Origin: Rubrivivax sp.
GTDB taxonomy: Bacteria; Pseudomonadota; Gammaproteobacteria; Burkholderiales; Burkholderiaceae_C
DNA length: 64,000 nt
NCBI GenBank assembly: GCA_027485165.1
Contig: JAIXRN010000045.1
Span: forward strand, 1-64,000
Direction: 5' to 3'
The notes beneath the pieces are model-generated. The model was not told the DNA's origin, did no database searches, and worked only from the letters and a program-made list of their open reading frames with translations. The translations under genes were made by a program, and so were the position numbers. Numbering within the stretch: the stretch's first letter is position 1; each line of letters starts with the position of its first letter. Of the stretch, positions 24,694-34,900 are shown in pieces.

Positions 24694-26907
24694 ATGCTGA
24701 GCCTGCAAGAAACCGAGCTGCTGCGCCAGGGGCGCCACCCCGACCCCTTTGCGGTGCTGGGCCCGCACACCGCGCCCGATGGCCGCACCTGGGTGCGAGC
24801 CTTCCTGCCCGGCGCCCTGACGGCCTGGGTGCTCCCCCAAGGGGCGCAGGGGCAGAGCGCATCCGCCCCGGCGCCGCTGGGCATGCGCCACGAAGACGGC
24901 GTGTTCGAAGGGCCCTGGTCGGGTGGCACCGCCTACCGGCTGGGCGTGCGCTGGGCGGACGGCAGCGAATCGCAGGTCGAAGACCCTTACCGCTTCGGCG
25001 CCGTGCTGGGCGAAGTCGACGCCTGGCTGCTGGCCGAAGGCAAGCACCTGCGGCCCTTCGAAGTGCTGGGCGCAAACCTGCGGGTGTTGGACGGTGTGGC
25101 CGGTACCGCCTTTGCCGTCTGGGCGCCCAACGCCAGCCGCGTGAGCGTGGTCGGCGACTTCAATTTCTGGGACGGCCGCCGCCACCCGATGCGCCTGCGG
25201 CGCGAATGCGGGGTGTGGGAGATTTTCCTGCCTGGGGTGACCGAAGGCGCGCGCTACAAGTTCGAACTGCTGGCCGCCGACGGCCGGCTGCTGCCGCAGA
25301 AAGCCGACCCATTTGCCCGCCAGGCCGAACTGCGCCCGGCCACGGCCAGCGTGGTGGCCGCGATGCCGCCGGTGGCCCCGCCTTCGCTACAGCGCCAGGC
25401 CGCCAACGCGCTGGACGCGCCCATGGCCATCTACGAAGTGCACCTGGCCAGCTGGCGCCGCAAGCCCGAGGAAGGCGACCGCTGGCTGAACTGGGACGAG
25501 CTGGCCGCCACCCTGGTGCCCTATGCCGCCGACCTGGGCTTCACGCACCTGGAACTGCTGCCCGTCAGCGAACACCCCTTCGACGGCAGCTGGGGCTACC
25601 AGACGCTGGGGCTGTTCGCGCCCACCGCCCGCTTCGCCAGCCCGCAGGACGCGGCCAGCGGCGGTTCTGCCGCGGGCTTCCGCCGTTTTGTCGACGCCGC
25701 GCACGCCGCTGGCCTGGGCGTGCTGCTGGACTGGGTGCCAGCGCACTTCCCCAGCGACGCGCACGGCCTGGCCGAATTCGACGGCACGCACCTGTACGAA
25801 TACGCCGACCGGCGCGAGGGCTTCCACAACGACTGGAACACCCTGATCTACAACTTCGGCCGCACCGAGGTGCGCAACTTCCTCGTTGCCAGCGCGTTGT
25901 ACTGGCTTGAGCGCTTCGACATCGATGGCCTGCGTGTGGACGCCGTGGCGTCCATGCTCTACCGCGACTACAGCCGCAAGCCGGGCGAATGGATACCGAA
26001 CGTCCATGGCGGCCGTGAAAACCTGGAAGCCATTGCCTTCCTGAAGCGCACGAACGAAGTCGTGGGCGGCGAACGCCCGCAAGCCGTGACCCTGGCCGAA
26101 GAAAGCACGGCCTTCCCGGCCGTCAGCCGCCCCACCTGGGCCGGTGGCCTGGGCTTTCATTTCAAGTGGAACATGGGCTGGATGCACGACACCCTGCAGT
26201 ACATGCAGCGCGACCCCATCCACCGCCCCTACCACCACGGCGAGATGACTTTCGGCCTGGTCTACGCCTTCACCGAAAACTTCGTGCTGCCCATCAGCCA
26301 CGACGAAGTGGTGCATGGCAAGGGCAGCCTGCTGGCGAAAATGCCCGGCGACCGCTGGCAGAAGTTCGCGAACCTGCGGGCCTACCTGGGCTTCATGTGG
26401 GGACATCCTGGAAAGAAGCTCTTGTTCATGGGCTGCGAATTCGGCCAGGAACGCGAGTGGAACCATGACATCAGCCTGGACTGGCACCTGCTGGACCAGC
26501 CAGAACACCGCGGCCTGCAGGCCCTGGTGCGCGACCTGAACCTGCTTTATCGCGCGCACCCGGCGCTGTTCGAACAGGACTTCAGCGGCGCCGGCTTTGA
26601 ATGGGTCGACCACGAAGACGCGCGCCGTAGCGTGCTGAGCTTCCTGCGCAAGTCCGCCAGCGGCCAGGTGCTGCTGGTGGTGTGCAACCTGGCGCCTGTC
26701 GTGCACCATGGCTTTCGCCTGGGCGTGCCCTGGGCCGGCACCTGGCGCGAACGGCTGAACACCGATTCGGCCCATTACGGCGGCAGCAATGTGGGCACGC
26801 CGCTGGGTGCGGCGGCCACCGAGGCCGTCTACAGCCACGGCCGGCCGCAGTCCATCGTGCTGAGCCTGCCGCCGCTTGCCACTGTCTTCCTCGAATGGAC
26901 CGACTAG
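24694..26907 (+). CDS. glgB: 1,4-alpha-glucan branching enzyme
   Basis: A 737-residue GH13 branching enzyme that forms alpha-1,6 branches in glycogen. It has an N-terminal CBM48 region, including an extra Ala/Gln/Ser-rich loop near residues 50-60. The catalytic motifs are [27 protein letters not shown] (nucleophile Asp), LAEESTAFP (acid Glu) and [14 protein letters not shown]. The start at ATG 24694 leaves a 44-bp gap after glgP and matches [10 protein letters not shown]; longer frames run back inside glgP. Its last codons overlap or abut possible glgX starts. Confidence 0.95.
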   Translation: MLSLQETELLRQGRHPDPFAVLGPHTAPDGRTWVRAFLPGALTAWVLPQGAQGQSASAPAPLGMRHEDGVFEGPWSGGTAYRLGVRWADGSESQVEDPYRFGAVLGEVDAWLLAEGKHLRPFEVLGANLRVLDGVAGTAFAVWAPNASRVSVVGDFNFWDGRRHPMRLRRECGVWEIFLPGVTEGARYKFELLAADGRLLPQKADPFARQAELRPATASVVAAMPPVAPPSLQRQAANALDAPMAIYEVHLASWRRKPEEGDRWLNWDELAATLVPYAADLGFTHLELLPVSEHPFDGSWGYQTLGLFAPTARFASPQDAASGGSAAGFRRFVDAAHAAGLGVLLDWVPAHFPSDAHGLAEFDGTHLYEYADRREGFHNDWNTLIYNFGRTEVRNFLVASALYWLERFDIDGLRVDAVASMLYRDYSRKPGEWIPNVHGGRENLEAIAFLKRTNEVVGGERPQAVTLAEESTAFPAVSRPTWAGGLGFHFKWNMGWMHDTLQYMQRDPIHRPYHHGEMTFGLVYAFTENFVLPISHDEVVHGKGSLLAKMPGDRWQKFANLRAYLGFMWGHPGKKLLFMGCEFGQEREWNHDISLDWHLLDQPEHRGLQALVRDLNLLYRAHPALFEQDFSGAGFEWVDHEDARRSVLSFLRKSASGQVLLVVCNLAPVVHHGFRLGVPWAGTWRERLNTDSAHYGGSNVGTPLGAAATEAVYSHGRPQSIVLSLPPLATVFLEWTD

Positions 26908-26909
26908 AA

Positions 26910-29108
26910 ATGAGGCCCCCAAGCTCGCTGCGCTCGCTACCCCCCGAGGGTGCCGCCCGCCAGCGGCCCGGCGAAGCCGGTTCCGCGGCTGGGGGCTTGG
27001 GGCTGGGTAGCGTTGTTGCCGGTCTGGAAGAAGGCCAGCCCTGGCCGATGGGCGCCAGCGTGCGGGACGGCGGCGTGAACTTCGCCGTGCCCTCGGGCCA
27101 CGCCACGCAGATCGACCTTTGCTTGTTCGACGCCGCGGGAACGCAGGAAGTGGCGCGCGCGGCCCTGCCCGGCCGCAGCGGCGACGTGTTCCACGGCTTC
27201 CTGCCAGGCGCTGCCGCCGGCTTGATCTACGGCCTGCGCGCCCACGGCCCCTGGCGGCCCGACCGCGGCCACCGCTTCAACCCCAACAAGCTGTTGCTGG
27301 ACCCCTGGGCGCGCGAGATCGTGGCCCCGCCCGGCGGCTTCAGCTGGCAGGGCCCGCACTACGGCCACGACCTGGAACACCCCGCCCACCTGGACCCGCG
27401 CGACAACGCCCGCTGGGCCCACAAGGCACGCGTGGTGGCCGACACCTTCGACTGGCAGGGCGACCGGCACCCGCGCACCCCGCTGGCGCACAGCGTGCTG
27501 TACGAACTGCACGTGCGCAGCTTCACCATGCGCCTGCCGGGCGTGCCCGAAGCGCTGCGCGGCACCTATGCTGGCCTGGCCCACGATGCCGCCATCAGCC
27601 ACCTGCAGCGCCTGGGCGTCACGGCTGTCAGCCTGCTGCCGGTGCACCAGCTGCTCAGCGAAGCGCGGCTGGTGGACCATGGCCTGGTCAACCACTGGGG
27701 CTACAACACACTGGGCTTCTTCTGCCCCGAACCGCGCTATGCGGCCACGTCGAGCCCGCGTGAAGAATTCCGCCGCCTGGTGCAGCGCCTGCACAGCGCC
27801 AACATCGAAGTGATTCTTGACGTCGTCTACAACCACACCTGCGAAGGCGACGAGCGCGGCGCCACGCTCAGCTGGCGCGGACTGGACAACGCTGGCTGGT
27901 ACCGCCTGCCGCCCGACGCCAAAGACCGCTTCGACAACTACAGCGGTTGCGGCAACACGGTCGACATCCGCCAGCCGCGCGTGCTGCAGATGGTGCTGGA
28001 CAGCCTGCGATATTGGGTAAAGGACTTTCGCGTCGACGGCTTTCGCTTCGACCTGGCCCCGGTGCTGGGACGCGGCGACCACGGCTTCGAACGCGACGGC
28101 CCCTTCTTCAAGGCCGTGCTGCAGGACCCGGTGCTGCAGGGCGCCAAGATGATCGCCGAGCCCTGGGACATCGGCCCCGGCGGCTACCAGGTGGGCCACT
28201 TCCCGCGCGGCTGGTGCGAATGGAACGACCACTTCCGCGACACCACGCGCGCCTTCTGGCTGGGGGGTGATTGCACGCGCGGCGAAATGGCCCTGCGCCT
28301 GGCCGGCAGCAACGACCTGTTCCAGGCCCGCCAGCGCCCGCCGTCGGAAAGCGTCAACTACATCGTCAGCCACGACGGCTTCACGCTGGCCGACCTGGTC
28401 AGCTACGACCTGAAGCACAACGAAGCCAACCTGGAAGACAACCGCGACGGCCACGGCCACAACCTCAGCTGGAACTGCGGCTGGGAAGGCCCCACCACCG
28501 ACCCCGCCGTGCTGGCCCTGCGCGCCCGCTTGCAGCGCGCGCTGCTGGCCACCCTGCTGCTGGCCCAGGGCACGCCCATGCTGGCGGCGGGCGACGAGAT
28601 GGGCCACAGCCAGGGCGGCAACAACAACCCCTACTGCCAGGACAACGCCATCACCTGGATCGACTGGGCGCGGGCCGACACGGCGCTTGTCGACTACACC
28701 GCGCACCTGATCGCGCTGCGCAAGCGCCTGCTGCCGCTGGGCCCGCGCTGGTACACCGGCGTGACCGACGCACGCGGCCTGGCCGACCTGGCCTGGCTGC
28801 GCCGCGTGGGCGAACCGATGACGCCCGAGCACTGGGACAACCGCATGTCGCGCATCCTGGGGGCCTACATCGGCGCGCCCGGCCAGGGCACTGAGCCGCT
28901 GCTGCTGCTGATCAACGGCCGCGCCATGGACGCCAGCTTCCGCCTGCCGCCCGGAAGCTGGGTGGCAGAACTGGACAGCAGCGCCGCCGATGGCCGTAGC
29001 AGCTGGCGCCGTGACGCGGGCGACCCGAACGAACACTTCATGCTGCGCGCCCGCAGCCTGGTGCTGCTGCGCGCCGCAGCCACCACCGACAAAGGACCCC
29101 GGCCATGA
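26910..29108 (+). CDS. glgX: Glycogen debranching enzyme
   Basis: About 732 residues, a GH13 isoamylase-type debranching enzyme that removes short branches left by the phosphorylase. Catalytic motifs are DVVYNHTCEG, DGFRFDLAPVLGR (nucleophile), AEPWDIGPGGYQ (acid) and NYIVSHDGFTLADLV. The conserved N-terminus (PWPMGASVRDGGVNFAVPSG) begins about 45 residues in; the first 30 or so codons lie in an inverted-repeat element. ATG 26910 and ATG 26895 (inside the glgB end) are both possible starts. The stop overlaps the malQ start (ATGA). Confidence 0.92.
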   Translation: MRPPSSLRSLPPEGAARQRPGEAGSAAGGLGLGSVVAGLEEGQPWPMGASVRDGGVNFAVPSGHATQIDLCLFDAAGTQEVARAALPGRSGDVFHGFLPGAAAGLIYGLRAHGPWRPDRGHRFNPNKLLLDPWAREIVAPPGGFSWQGPHYGHDLEHPAHLDPRDNARWAHKARVVADTFDWQGDRHPRTPLAHSVLYELHVRSFTMRLPGVPEALRGTYAGLAHDAAISHLQRLGVTAVSLLPVHQLLSEARLVDHGLVNHWGYNTLGFFCPEPRYAATSSPREEFRRLVQRLHSANIEVILDVVYNHTCEGDERGATLSWRGLDNAGWYRLPPDAKDRFDNYSGCGNTVDIRQPRVLQMVLDSLRYWVKDFRVDGFRFDLAPVLGRGDHGFERDGPFFKAVLQDPVLQGAKMIAEPWDIGPGGYQVGHFPRGWCEWNDHFRDTTRAFWLGGDCTRGEMALRLAGSNDLFQARQRPPSESVNYIVSHDGFTLADLVSYDLKHNEANLEDNRDGHGHNLSWNCGWEGPTTDPAVLALRARLQRALLATLLLAQGTPMLAAGDEMGHSQGGNNNPYCQDNAITWIDWARADTALVDYTAHLIALRKRLLPLGPRWYTGVTDARGLADLAWLRRVGEPMTPEHWDNRMSRILGAYIGAPGQGTEPLLLLINGRAMDASFRLPPGSWVAELDSSAADGRSSWRRDAGDPNEHFMLRARSLVLLRAAATTDKGPRP
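26914..27003. repeat. Interspersed inverted-repeat element inside the 5' end of glgX
   Basis: The block starts ggcccccaagctcgctgcgc, continues through ctcgctaccccccgaggg and ends with gggggcttggggc. Outer arms ccccaagc (26917-26924) and gcttgggg (26995-27002) are perfectly complementary. I recall this CCCCAAGCTCGCTGCGCTCGCT-type element as a frequent intergenic repeat in Burkholderiales genomes. Here it is translated as part of glgX or lies between glgB and the true glgX start. Confidence 0.6.
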
Positions 29109-30610
29109 GATTCGCCCGCGCCAGCGGCGTGCTGCTGCACCCCACGTCCCTGCCCGGCCCGCATGGGTCGGGCGACTTCGGGCGCGATGCCTACCACTTC
29201 GTCGACTGGCTGGTGGCCGCCGGCCAGAAGCTGTGGCAGCTGCTGCCGCTGGCCGGCATCGGCCCGGGCAATTCGCCCTACATGAGCAATTCGGCCTTCG
29301 CCGGCAACGTGCTGCTGGTGGACCTGGCCGAACTGCAACAGCAAGGCTGGCTGGACGCTGCGGACGTGGCGCCGCTGCCCGCTGCCGACGCCGCGCAGAT
29401 CGACTTCAGCCAGATGTACCCGTTTCGCATGGCCCGCCTGGCGCAGGCCGCGGCGCGCTTTGCTGCGGCCGGCACACCCGCGCAGCACGAAGACTTCGCG
29501 AAGTTCCACGCCGAACAGGCCAGCTGGCTGGACGACTACGCCCTGTTCATGAGCCTGTGCGAAGCCTGCGGCTGGCAAGACTGGTGCCTGTGGGACCCGG
29601 CGCTGGCCGGCCGCGAACCCGCCGCCCTGGCCACAGCGCGCGCGCACCATGCCGACCGCATCGCCTTCTGGCAGTTCTGCCAGTGGCGCTTCTATCGCCA
29701 GTGGGCGGCGCTGAAGGCCTACGCGAATGGCAAGGGCGTGCAGATCATCGGTGACACGCCGATCTTCATTGCATACCTCAGCGCCGAGGTTTGGGCCAAC
29801 CAGCATCTGTTCGAGCTGGACACGTCACCCAGCAACTGGGGCCGCCCCACCGTGGTGGCCGGCGTGCCACCGGACTTCTTCGCCGCCACCGGCCAGCGCT
29901 GGGGCAACCCGCTGTACCGGTGGAGCGAGCATGCCAAGGACGGCTACGCCTGGTGGGTGGAACGCATCCGCCGCACCTTCGAGCTGGTGGACATCGTGCG
30001 CATCGACCACTTCCGCGGCTTTGCGGGCTACTGGGAAATCCCGGCCAGCGAACCCACGGCGATGAACGGCCGCTGGGTGCCGGGCCCGGGCGAAGCGCTG
30101 TTCGAGGCCATCAACAAGGCGCTGGGGCCTGACCCTGTCGCCATCATTGCCGAAGACCTGGGCGTCATCACCCCCGACGTGGACGCGTTGCGCAAGAAGT
30201 TCGGCCTGCCGGGCATGCGCATCCTGCAGTTCGCCTTCAACGGCGACGCCAGCGACCGCTTCCTGCCGCACCACCACGAACCCGACACCGTGGTCTACAC
30301 CGGCACGCACGACAACGACACCATCGCCGGCTGGTGGGCCACCGCCACCGACCACGAACGCCACTACGCCCGCGGTTACCTGAACACCGACGGCCACGAC
30401 ATGCCCTGGACGATGATCCGCGCCGCCATGGCCAGCGTGGCCGACACCTGCGTGCACCCGCTGCAGGACGTGCTGGCGCTGCCCACCGATGCGCGCATGA
30501 ACTTTCCCGGCCAGGAAAGCGGCTGGTGGGGCTGGCGCTTCCAATGGTCGCAGCTGCAGCCCTGGCATGCGCAGCGGCTGGCGGAACTGGGGCGGCTGTA
30601 CGGGCGTTGA
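29105..30610 (+). CDS. malQ: 4-alpha-glucanotransferase (amylomaltase)
   Basis: A 501-residue GH77 enzyme that disproportionates maltodextrins, recycling the short chains freed by GlgX and GlgP. It has the N-terminal SGVLLHPTSLPGPHGSGDFG, KLWQLLPLAGIGPGNSPY, the nucleophile in IVRIDHFRGFAGYWEIP, the acid in AEDLGVITPDV and YTGTHDNDT. Length is normal. ATG 29105 overlaps the glgX stop. It closes the rightward glycogen operon; no clear terminator hairpin was seen after it. Confidence 0.95.
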   Translation: MRFARASGVLLHPTSLPGPHGSGDFGRDAYHFVDWLVAAGQKLWQLLPLAGIGPGNSPYMSNSAFAGNVLLVDLAELQQQGWLDAADVAPLPAADAAQIDFSQMYPFRMARLAQAAARFAAAGTPAQHEDFAKFHAEQASWLDDYALFMSLCEACGWQDWCLWDPALAGREPAALATARAHHADRIAFWQFCQWRFYRQWAALKAYANGKGVQIIGDTPIFIAYLSAEVWANQHLFELDTSPSNWGRPTVVAGVPPDFFAATGQRWGNPLYRWSEHAKDGYAWWVERIRRTFELVDIVRIDHFRGFAGYWEIPASEPTAMNGRWVPGPGEALFEAINKALGPDPVAIIAEDLGVITPDVDALRKKFGLPGMRILQFAFNGDASDRFLPHHHEPDTVVYTGTHDNDTIAGWWATATDHERHYARGYLNTDGHDMPWTMIRAAMASVADTCVHPLQDVLALPTDARMNFPGQESGWWGWRFQWSQLQPWHAQRLAELGRLYGR

Positions 30611-30701
30611 TGCTGAAGCGCACGCCCTAGCCAGCAAGCCGCGACGGGGCCTGCAGTAGACTGCGCAGAATCCTGTCATCTGCCCAGAAAAGGAGCCGAC
30701 C

Positions 30702-31046
30702 ATGGGCTTTTCAGCCAGCGACGTGGTGCCGTTCACCCAGGCGCGCGCCAACCTGTCCGAATTGGCCGACCAGGCCAAGGCCGGCGCCGAGAAGATCATC
30801 ACCAAGAACGGCGAAAGCTACGTCGCCCTCATCGACGCAGAGCGGCTGGACTATTACCACCGCCTGGAGCGCGAGCGCATCCACCTGCTGCTGATCGACG
30901 ACGCCAGGCGTGGCCTGGCAGACATCGAAGCCGGCCGCACCGTCGGGGCCGATGCCGCCCTCGCCCAGCTCCAGCAGCGCCGCGCCGCAGTTGCAAAGTC
31001 AGCAGCCCGCACGACGACTGGCAAGACCGCCAGGAAGCGTGGCTGA
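30702..31046 (+). CDS. Phd/YefM-type antitoxin
   Basis: A 114-residue antitoxin with a Phd/YefM N-terminal DNA-binding fold (VVPFTQARANLSELADQAKAGAEKIITKNGESYVALIDAERLD), then a helical toxin-binding stretch and a Lys/Arg/Thr-rich tail. It has a strong AAGGAG site eight bases before ATG 30702. The toxin gene starts inside its last codons (8-bp overlap), the usual antitoxin-first order. Autoregulation of the promoter between malQ and this gene is expected for the family; I see no clear palindrome there. Confidence 0.88.
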   Translation: MGFSASDVVPFTQARANLSELADQAKAGAEKIITKNGESYVALIDAERLDYYHRLERERIHLLLIDDARRGLADIEAGRTVGADAALAQLQQRRAAVAKSAARTTTGKTARKRG

Positions 31047-31440
31047 GGGTCTGTACCAGGTCGAACTGACCGCGAGCTTCCTGGAACGGCTGGACGCCAT
31101 CGAGGCGTTCCTGACCGAAGCCGACGCAGCCTTTGCCTTTGACGAGCTGCTGGCCGAACTGCGCGCCACCGTTTTCCCCAACCTGGCCCGGTTCCCCCGC
31201 ATCGGCCGGCGCTACCTGAACCACCCGCCGCAATCGGCTGAGGCCCTAGCACAGCTTGCAGCGCTGCCCGCCGGCGCAGCCAGCGCACTGCGCGAATACC
31301 TGCATGGCGACTACCTGATGCTCTACACAGCCATGGACGCCGACACCACGGTCTATCTGTTGTCGATCCGCCACCACCGACAACTGTCCTTCGACTTCGC
31401 CCGCCTCTGGCCGGGCGTCAACACGCCAGCCGGGCGCTGA
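31039..31440 (+). CDS. RelE/ParE-family toxin
   Basis: A 133-residue toxin. It begins LYQVELTASFLERLDAIEAFL and ends REYLHGDYLMLYTAMDADTTVYLLSIRHHRQLSFDF, the beta-strand core and C-terminal strand of ParE/RelE toxins. A helical insert (QSAEALAQLAALPAGAASAL) sits between them. The conserved HHRQLSFDF ending is typical of ParE-like gyrase-type toxins, although the target is not proven by sequence. GTG 31039 is chosen because it overlaps the antitoxin stop and gives the family N-terminus. Confidence 0.85.
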   Translation: MAEGLYQVELTASFLERLDAIEAFLTEADAAFAFDELLAELRATVFPNLARFPRIGRRYLNHPPQSAEALAQLAALPAGAASALREYLHGDYLMLYTAMDADTTVYLLSIRHHRQLSFDFARLWPGVNTPAGR

Positions 31441-31478
31441 GCCGCCATGTCCTACTTCTATCAAGTCGGGCGTTGAGG

Positions 31479-31495
31479 TTGACAACTATTGTCAA
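31479..31495. promoter_or_regulatory. Operator-like palindrome before the ParD remnant
   Basis: A perfect inverted repeat ttgacaa-cta-ttgtcaa lies 18 bp upstream of the ParD-like start. This size and place suit an antitoxin operator, and ttgaca doubles as a -35 box. It remains intact although both genes downstream are damaged. Confidence 0.6.
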
Positions 31496-31513
31496 GCAGC
31501 CCAGCATCCTTGC

Positions 31514-31699
31514 ATGAGCCGCAACACCATGAGCTTTGTCTTGCCCGAGTCCATGCGCGCCTACATCGACCAGGAAGAACAAGCCAGAAAGCGCCTGCGA
31601 GATCTCATCGAAGAAGGCCTGGCATCGGGGCCCGGCCACCATCGCAGCAAGGCTGACGAGCACGACTTGCTGGCCATAGCCCGCGGCGTGATCGATTGA
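31514..31699 (+). pseudogene. ParD-like antitoxin with internal deletion
   Basis: A 61-residue frame. The start (MSFVLPESMRAYID) matches the ParD ribbon strand and first helix, and the end (QARKRLRDLIEEGLASGPG) matches the ParD C-terminal LRxLIEEGxASGP segment. The middle GRYGSASEYVREALR-type part, which completes the ribbon-helix-helix, is missing, so about 20-25 residues have been lost in frame. It should not fold as a normal dimeric RHH antitoxin. The damaged ParE-like frame follows, overlapping its stop. Confidence 0.65.
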
Positions 31700-31857
31700 A
31701 ACCGGCTGGCTTGCGGCCGCAAGCGCAGCGCGACCAGCAAGGCGAAGTGCGCTACTACCGACATGAAGGTGGCGTCCGCCTGGCGCCCAAGGCAGCCAAG
31801 GCGACCGAGGCAGCGCTGGACCAGATCGAGCCAGGACATCGCCGCGATCCGGAGTGA
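31696..31857 (+). pseudogene. Truncated ParE-like toxin remnant
   Basis: A 53-codon frame from TTG 31696, overlapping the ParD-like stop. It reads LRPQAQRDQQGEVRYYRHEGGVRLAPKAAKATEAALDQIEPG (written here only to show the pattern: Ala/Asp helix, RYY, EGGV, LDQI), which is the N-terminal half of ParE. The frame then ends at TGA 31855-31857 before the beta-sheet core that carries toxin activity. The pair is therefore a decayed parDE module next to a complete Phd/ParE module. Confidence 0.6.
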
Positions 31858-31924
31858 TGCCTGGGTGTCGGAGTGAACAGCCGCCAGGCGAGCTTCCATC
31901 CACCGAGCCATAGATCGCAAGTCC

Positions 31925-34900
31925 ATGACCCGCACGCCGCAGACTGACCCGCGCGAAGCCGCAGAAGCCGCCGACCTTGGGGCCGCCCGGGCTTACATCG
32001 AACGCTGGCGTGGCATCACCGCGTCCGAGCTGTCCACCGCGCAAAGCTTCTTCACCGAACTGTGCGAACTGCTGGGCGTACCCCGCCCCACGCACGAGAC
32101 GCACTACATGTTTGAGCGGCCCATCACCTTCCAGCACGGTGACGGCAGCACCAGCCCCGGGCGGGTGGACTGCTACAAGCGCGGGCACTTCGTCTGGGAA
32201 AGCAAAAAGCTCAAGTCGGGGGTGGCTGCGCAGGCCAGCGGCGGCGGCAAGAAGACCAGCAAAGCGTTCGACGACGCGCTGCTGAAGGCCCGCACCCAGG
32301 CCGAAAACTACGCCCGCGCCCTGCCCGCCGCCGAAGGCCGGCCGCCCTTCGTGGTGGTGGTGGACGTCGGCCATGTCATCGAGCTGTACGCCGAATTCAC
32401 CCGCTCGGGCGGCACCTATACCCCCTTCCCCGACCCGCGCAGCCATCGCATCCGGCTGGACGAACTGCAAGACCCGGCCATCCGCGCCCGCCTGGCCCTG
32501 CTGTGGACCGACCCGCTAAGCCTGGACCCGTCCCGCGCCAGCGCCAAGGCCACCCATGCCGTGGCCGCCGAACTGGCCGTGCTGGCCAAGAGCTTCGAAG
32601 CCGACGGCCACGCCCCGCAGGCCGTGGCTGCCTTTCTGAGCCGCTGCCTGTTCAGCATGTTTGCCGAAGACGTGGGCCTGCTGCCCACCGTGGGCACTGA
32701 AGGCCTGGGCAGCTTCACGCACCTGTTGCGCCTGTACCGCGAGCAACCCGCCACCCTGGTGCAGATGCTGCGCGTGTTTTGGCAGGGCATGGACGCCGGC
32801 GGCTTCAACCCCGCCATCGCCCACGACCTGAAGCGCTTCAACGGCAAGATCTTCAAGGGCGCCGCCGCGGCCGACTACGTGCTGCCGCTGGCGCCCGCGC
32901 AGATCGACGGCCTGCTGCGCGCGGCCAGCGCCAACTGGAAGGAAGTGGAACCCGCGATCTTCGGCACCCTGCTGGAACGCGCGCTGGACCCTGCCGAGCG
33001 CCATGCCCTGGGCGCGCACTACACGCCGCGCGCGTATGTTGAACGCCTGGTGCTGCCCACCGTGGTGGAACCGCTGCGCGCCGACTGGGCCAACGCCCAG
33101 GCCGCAGCCGTGCTGCTGGCGCGCGAGGCCGAAGCGTTAGAAGCCAACCCGCCATTGCGCAAGGGCGGCAGCACCCACGACACCTTCGACCCCGTGCAAC
33201 TGGCCAAGGACAACCGCGCCCAGGCCGACCATGAACGCAAGGTGCGTGACAAATGGGAAGAAGCGCGGCAAGAGATCCGCCGCTTTCACCACCAGCTGTG
33301 CACGACCCGCGTGCTGGACCCGGCCTGCGGCAGCGGCAACTTCCTGTACGTGACGCTGGAACACCTAAAGCGCCTGGAAGGCGAGGTGCTGAACCAGCTG
33401 CGCGAATTCGGCCCCGTTTCCGAAGCGCTGACCGAAGGCGAAACGGTGACGCTGCGGCAGCTGCTGGGCATCGAGATCAACGCCCGTGCCGCGGCTCTGG
33501 CTGAACTGGTGCTGTGGATCGGCTGGCTGCAGTGGCATGTGCGCACCCTGGGCCTGGCTGGCGTGGCCGAACCCGTGGTGCACGACTACGGGAACATCGA
33601 GAACCGCGACGCGGTGCTGGCCTATGACCGGGTGGAACCAGCGCTGGACGCGACGGGCAAGGTCATCACGCGCTGGGACGGCGTGACGTTCAAGACGCAC
33701 CCGGTGACGGGCGAGAAAGTGCCCGACGAAGCGGCGCAGGTGGCGCAGTGGGCCTATGTGAACCCAAGGCCGGCGGAGTGGCCGGCGGCGGAGTTCATCG
33801 TGGGGAATCCGCCGTTTATTGGCGCCGGGGCGATGCGAGCCACGCTGGGCGACGGCTATGCCCAGACGTTGCGCGCCACCTGGCCTGAAGTGCCCGAAAG
33901 CGCGGATTTCGTCATGTACTGGTGGAACCACGCCGCCGCCGAGGTGCGCGGCGGCAGGTCAAGGCGCTTCGGACTGATCACGACCAACAGCCTGCGGCAG
34001 ACCTTCAACCGACGCGTCATCGAAGCCCACTTGAGCACGGCCAAAGACCCGCTGACTCTGGCCTTCGCCATTCCGGACCATCCGTGGGTGGACAGTGCGC
34101 AGGGCGCTGCTGTTCGCATTGCCATGAGCGTGGGTACGCGGACGGATGAGGAGGGGCGTTTACTGGTGGTGGGCGAGGAAAGAGCTTCCAGCAGCGACGA
34201 AGTGGATGTGCGGCTGGACGAAAGGCGTGGCCTGCTGCACGCAGACTTGCGCATTGGCGCCAATGTCTCAAGTAGTGGGGCAATGCGTGCCAACCACGGC
34301 ATTTCCAATCGTGGCTTTGAGCTAGGCGGCGCAGGATTCATCGTGACGCGGACTGATGCAGCTTCCTTGCTCCGTTGTCAGCCTGTTGAGGCGAAGGACA
34401 AAGCTAGTGCTGCCAGGGCGCCTCTCATACGTGAGTATCGGAACGGCAAGGACCTAATGGCCAAATCCCGCGATGTGCTTGTAATCGATACGTTTGGTTT
34501 GGAACCTGCCGATCTGCGCGAACGTTTCCCAGCAGTTTTCCAGTGGCTCGTTGAGCGCGTGAAGCCTGAACGTGATGTGAATCGTGACGAGAAGCTACGC
34601 ACAAACTGGTGGCTGCACAGACGTCTACGCGAAGAGCTGCGCGCTGCCCTACGTGGACTGCCTCGCTTTATTGCTACGGTCGAAACCGCGAAACACAGGA
34701 CTTTCCAGTTTCTGGATGCGAGCGTCCTTCCGGACAACATGCTGATTGCCATCGCGTCGGATGACGCGGTTTGGCTGGGCGTCCTGTCAAGTCAAGTGCA
34801 TGTTGAATGGGCGCTGGCTGCAGGCGGCCGCCTCGGTGTCGGCAACGACCCGCGCTACAACAAATCCCGCTGCTTCGAACCCTTCCCCTTCCCCCACGAA

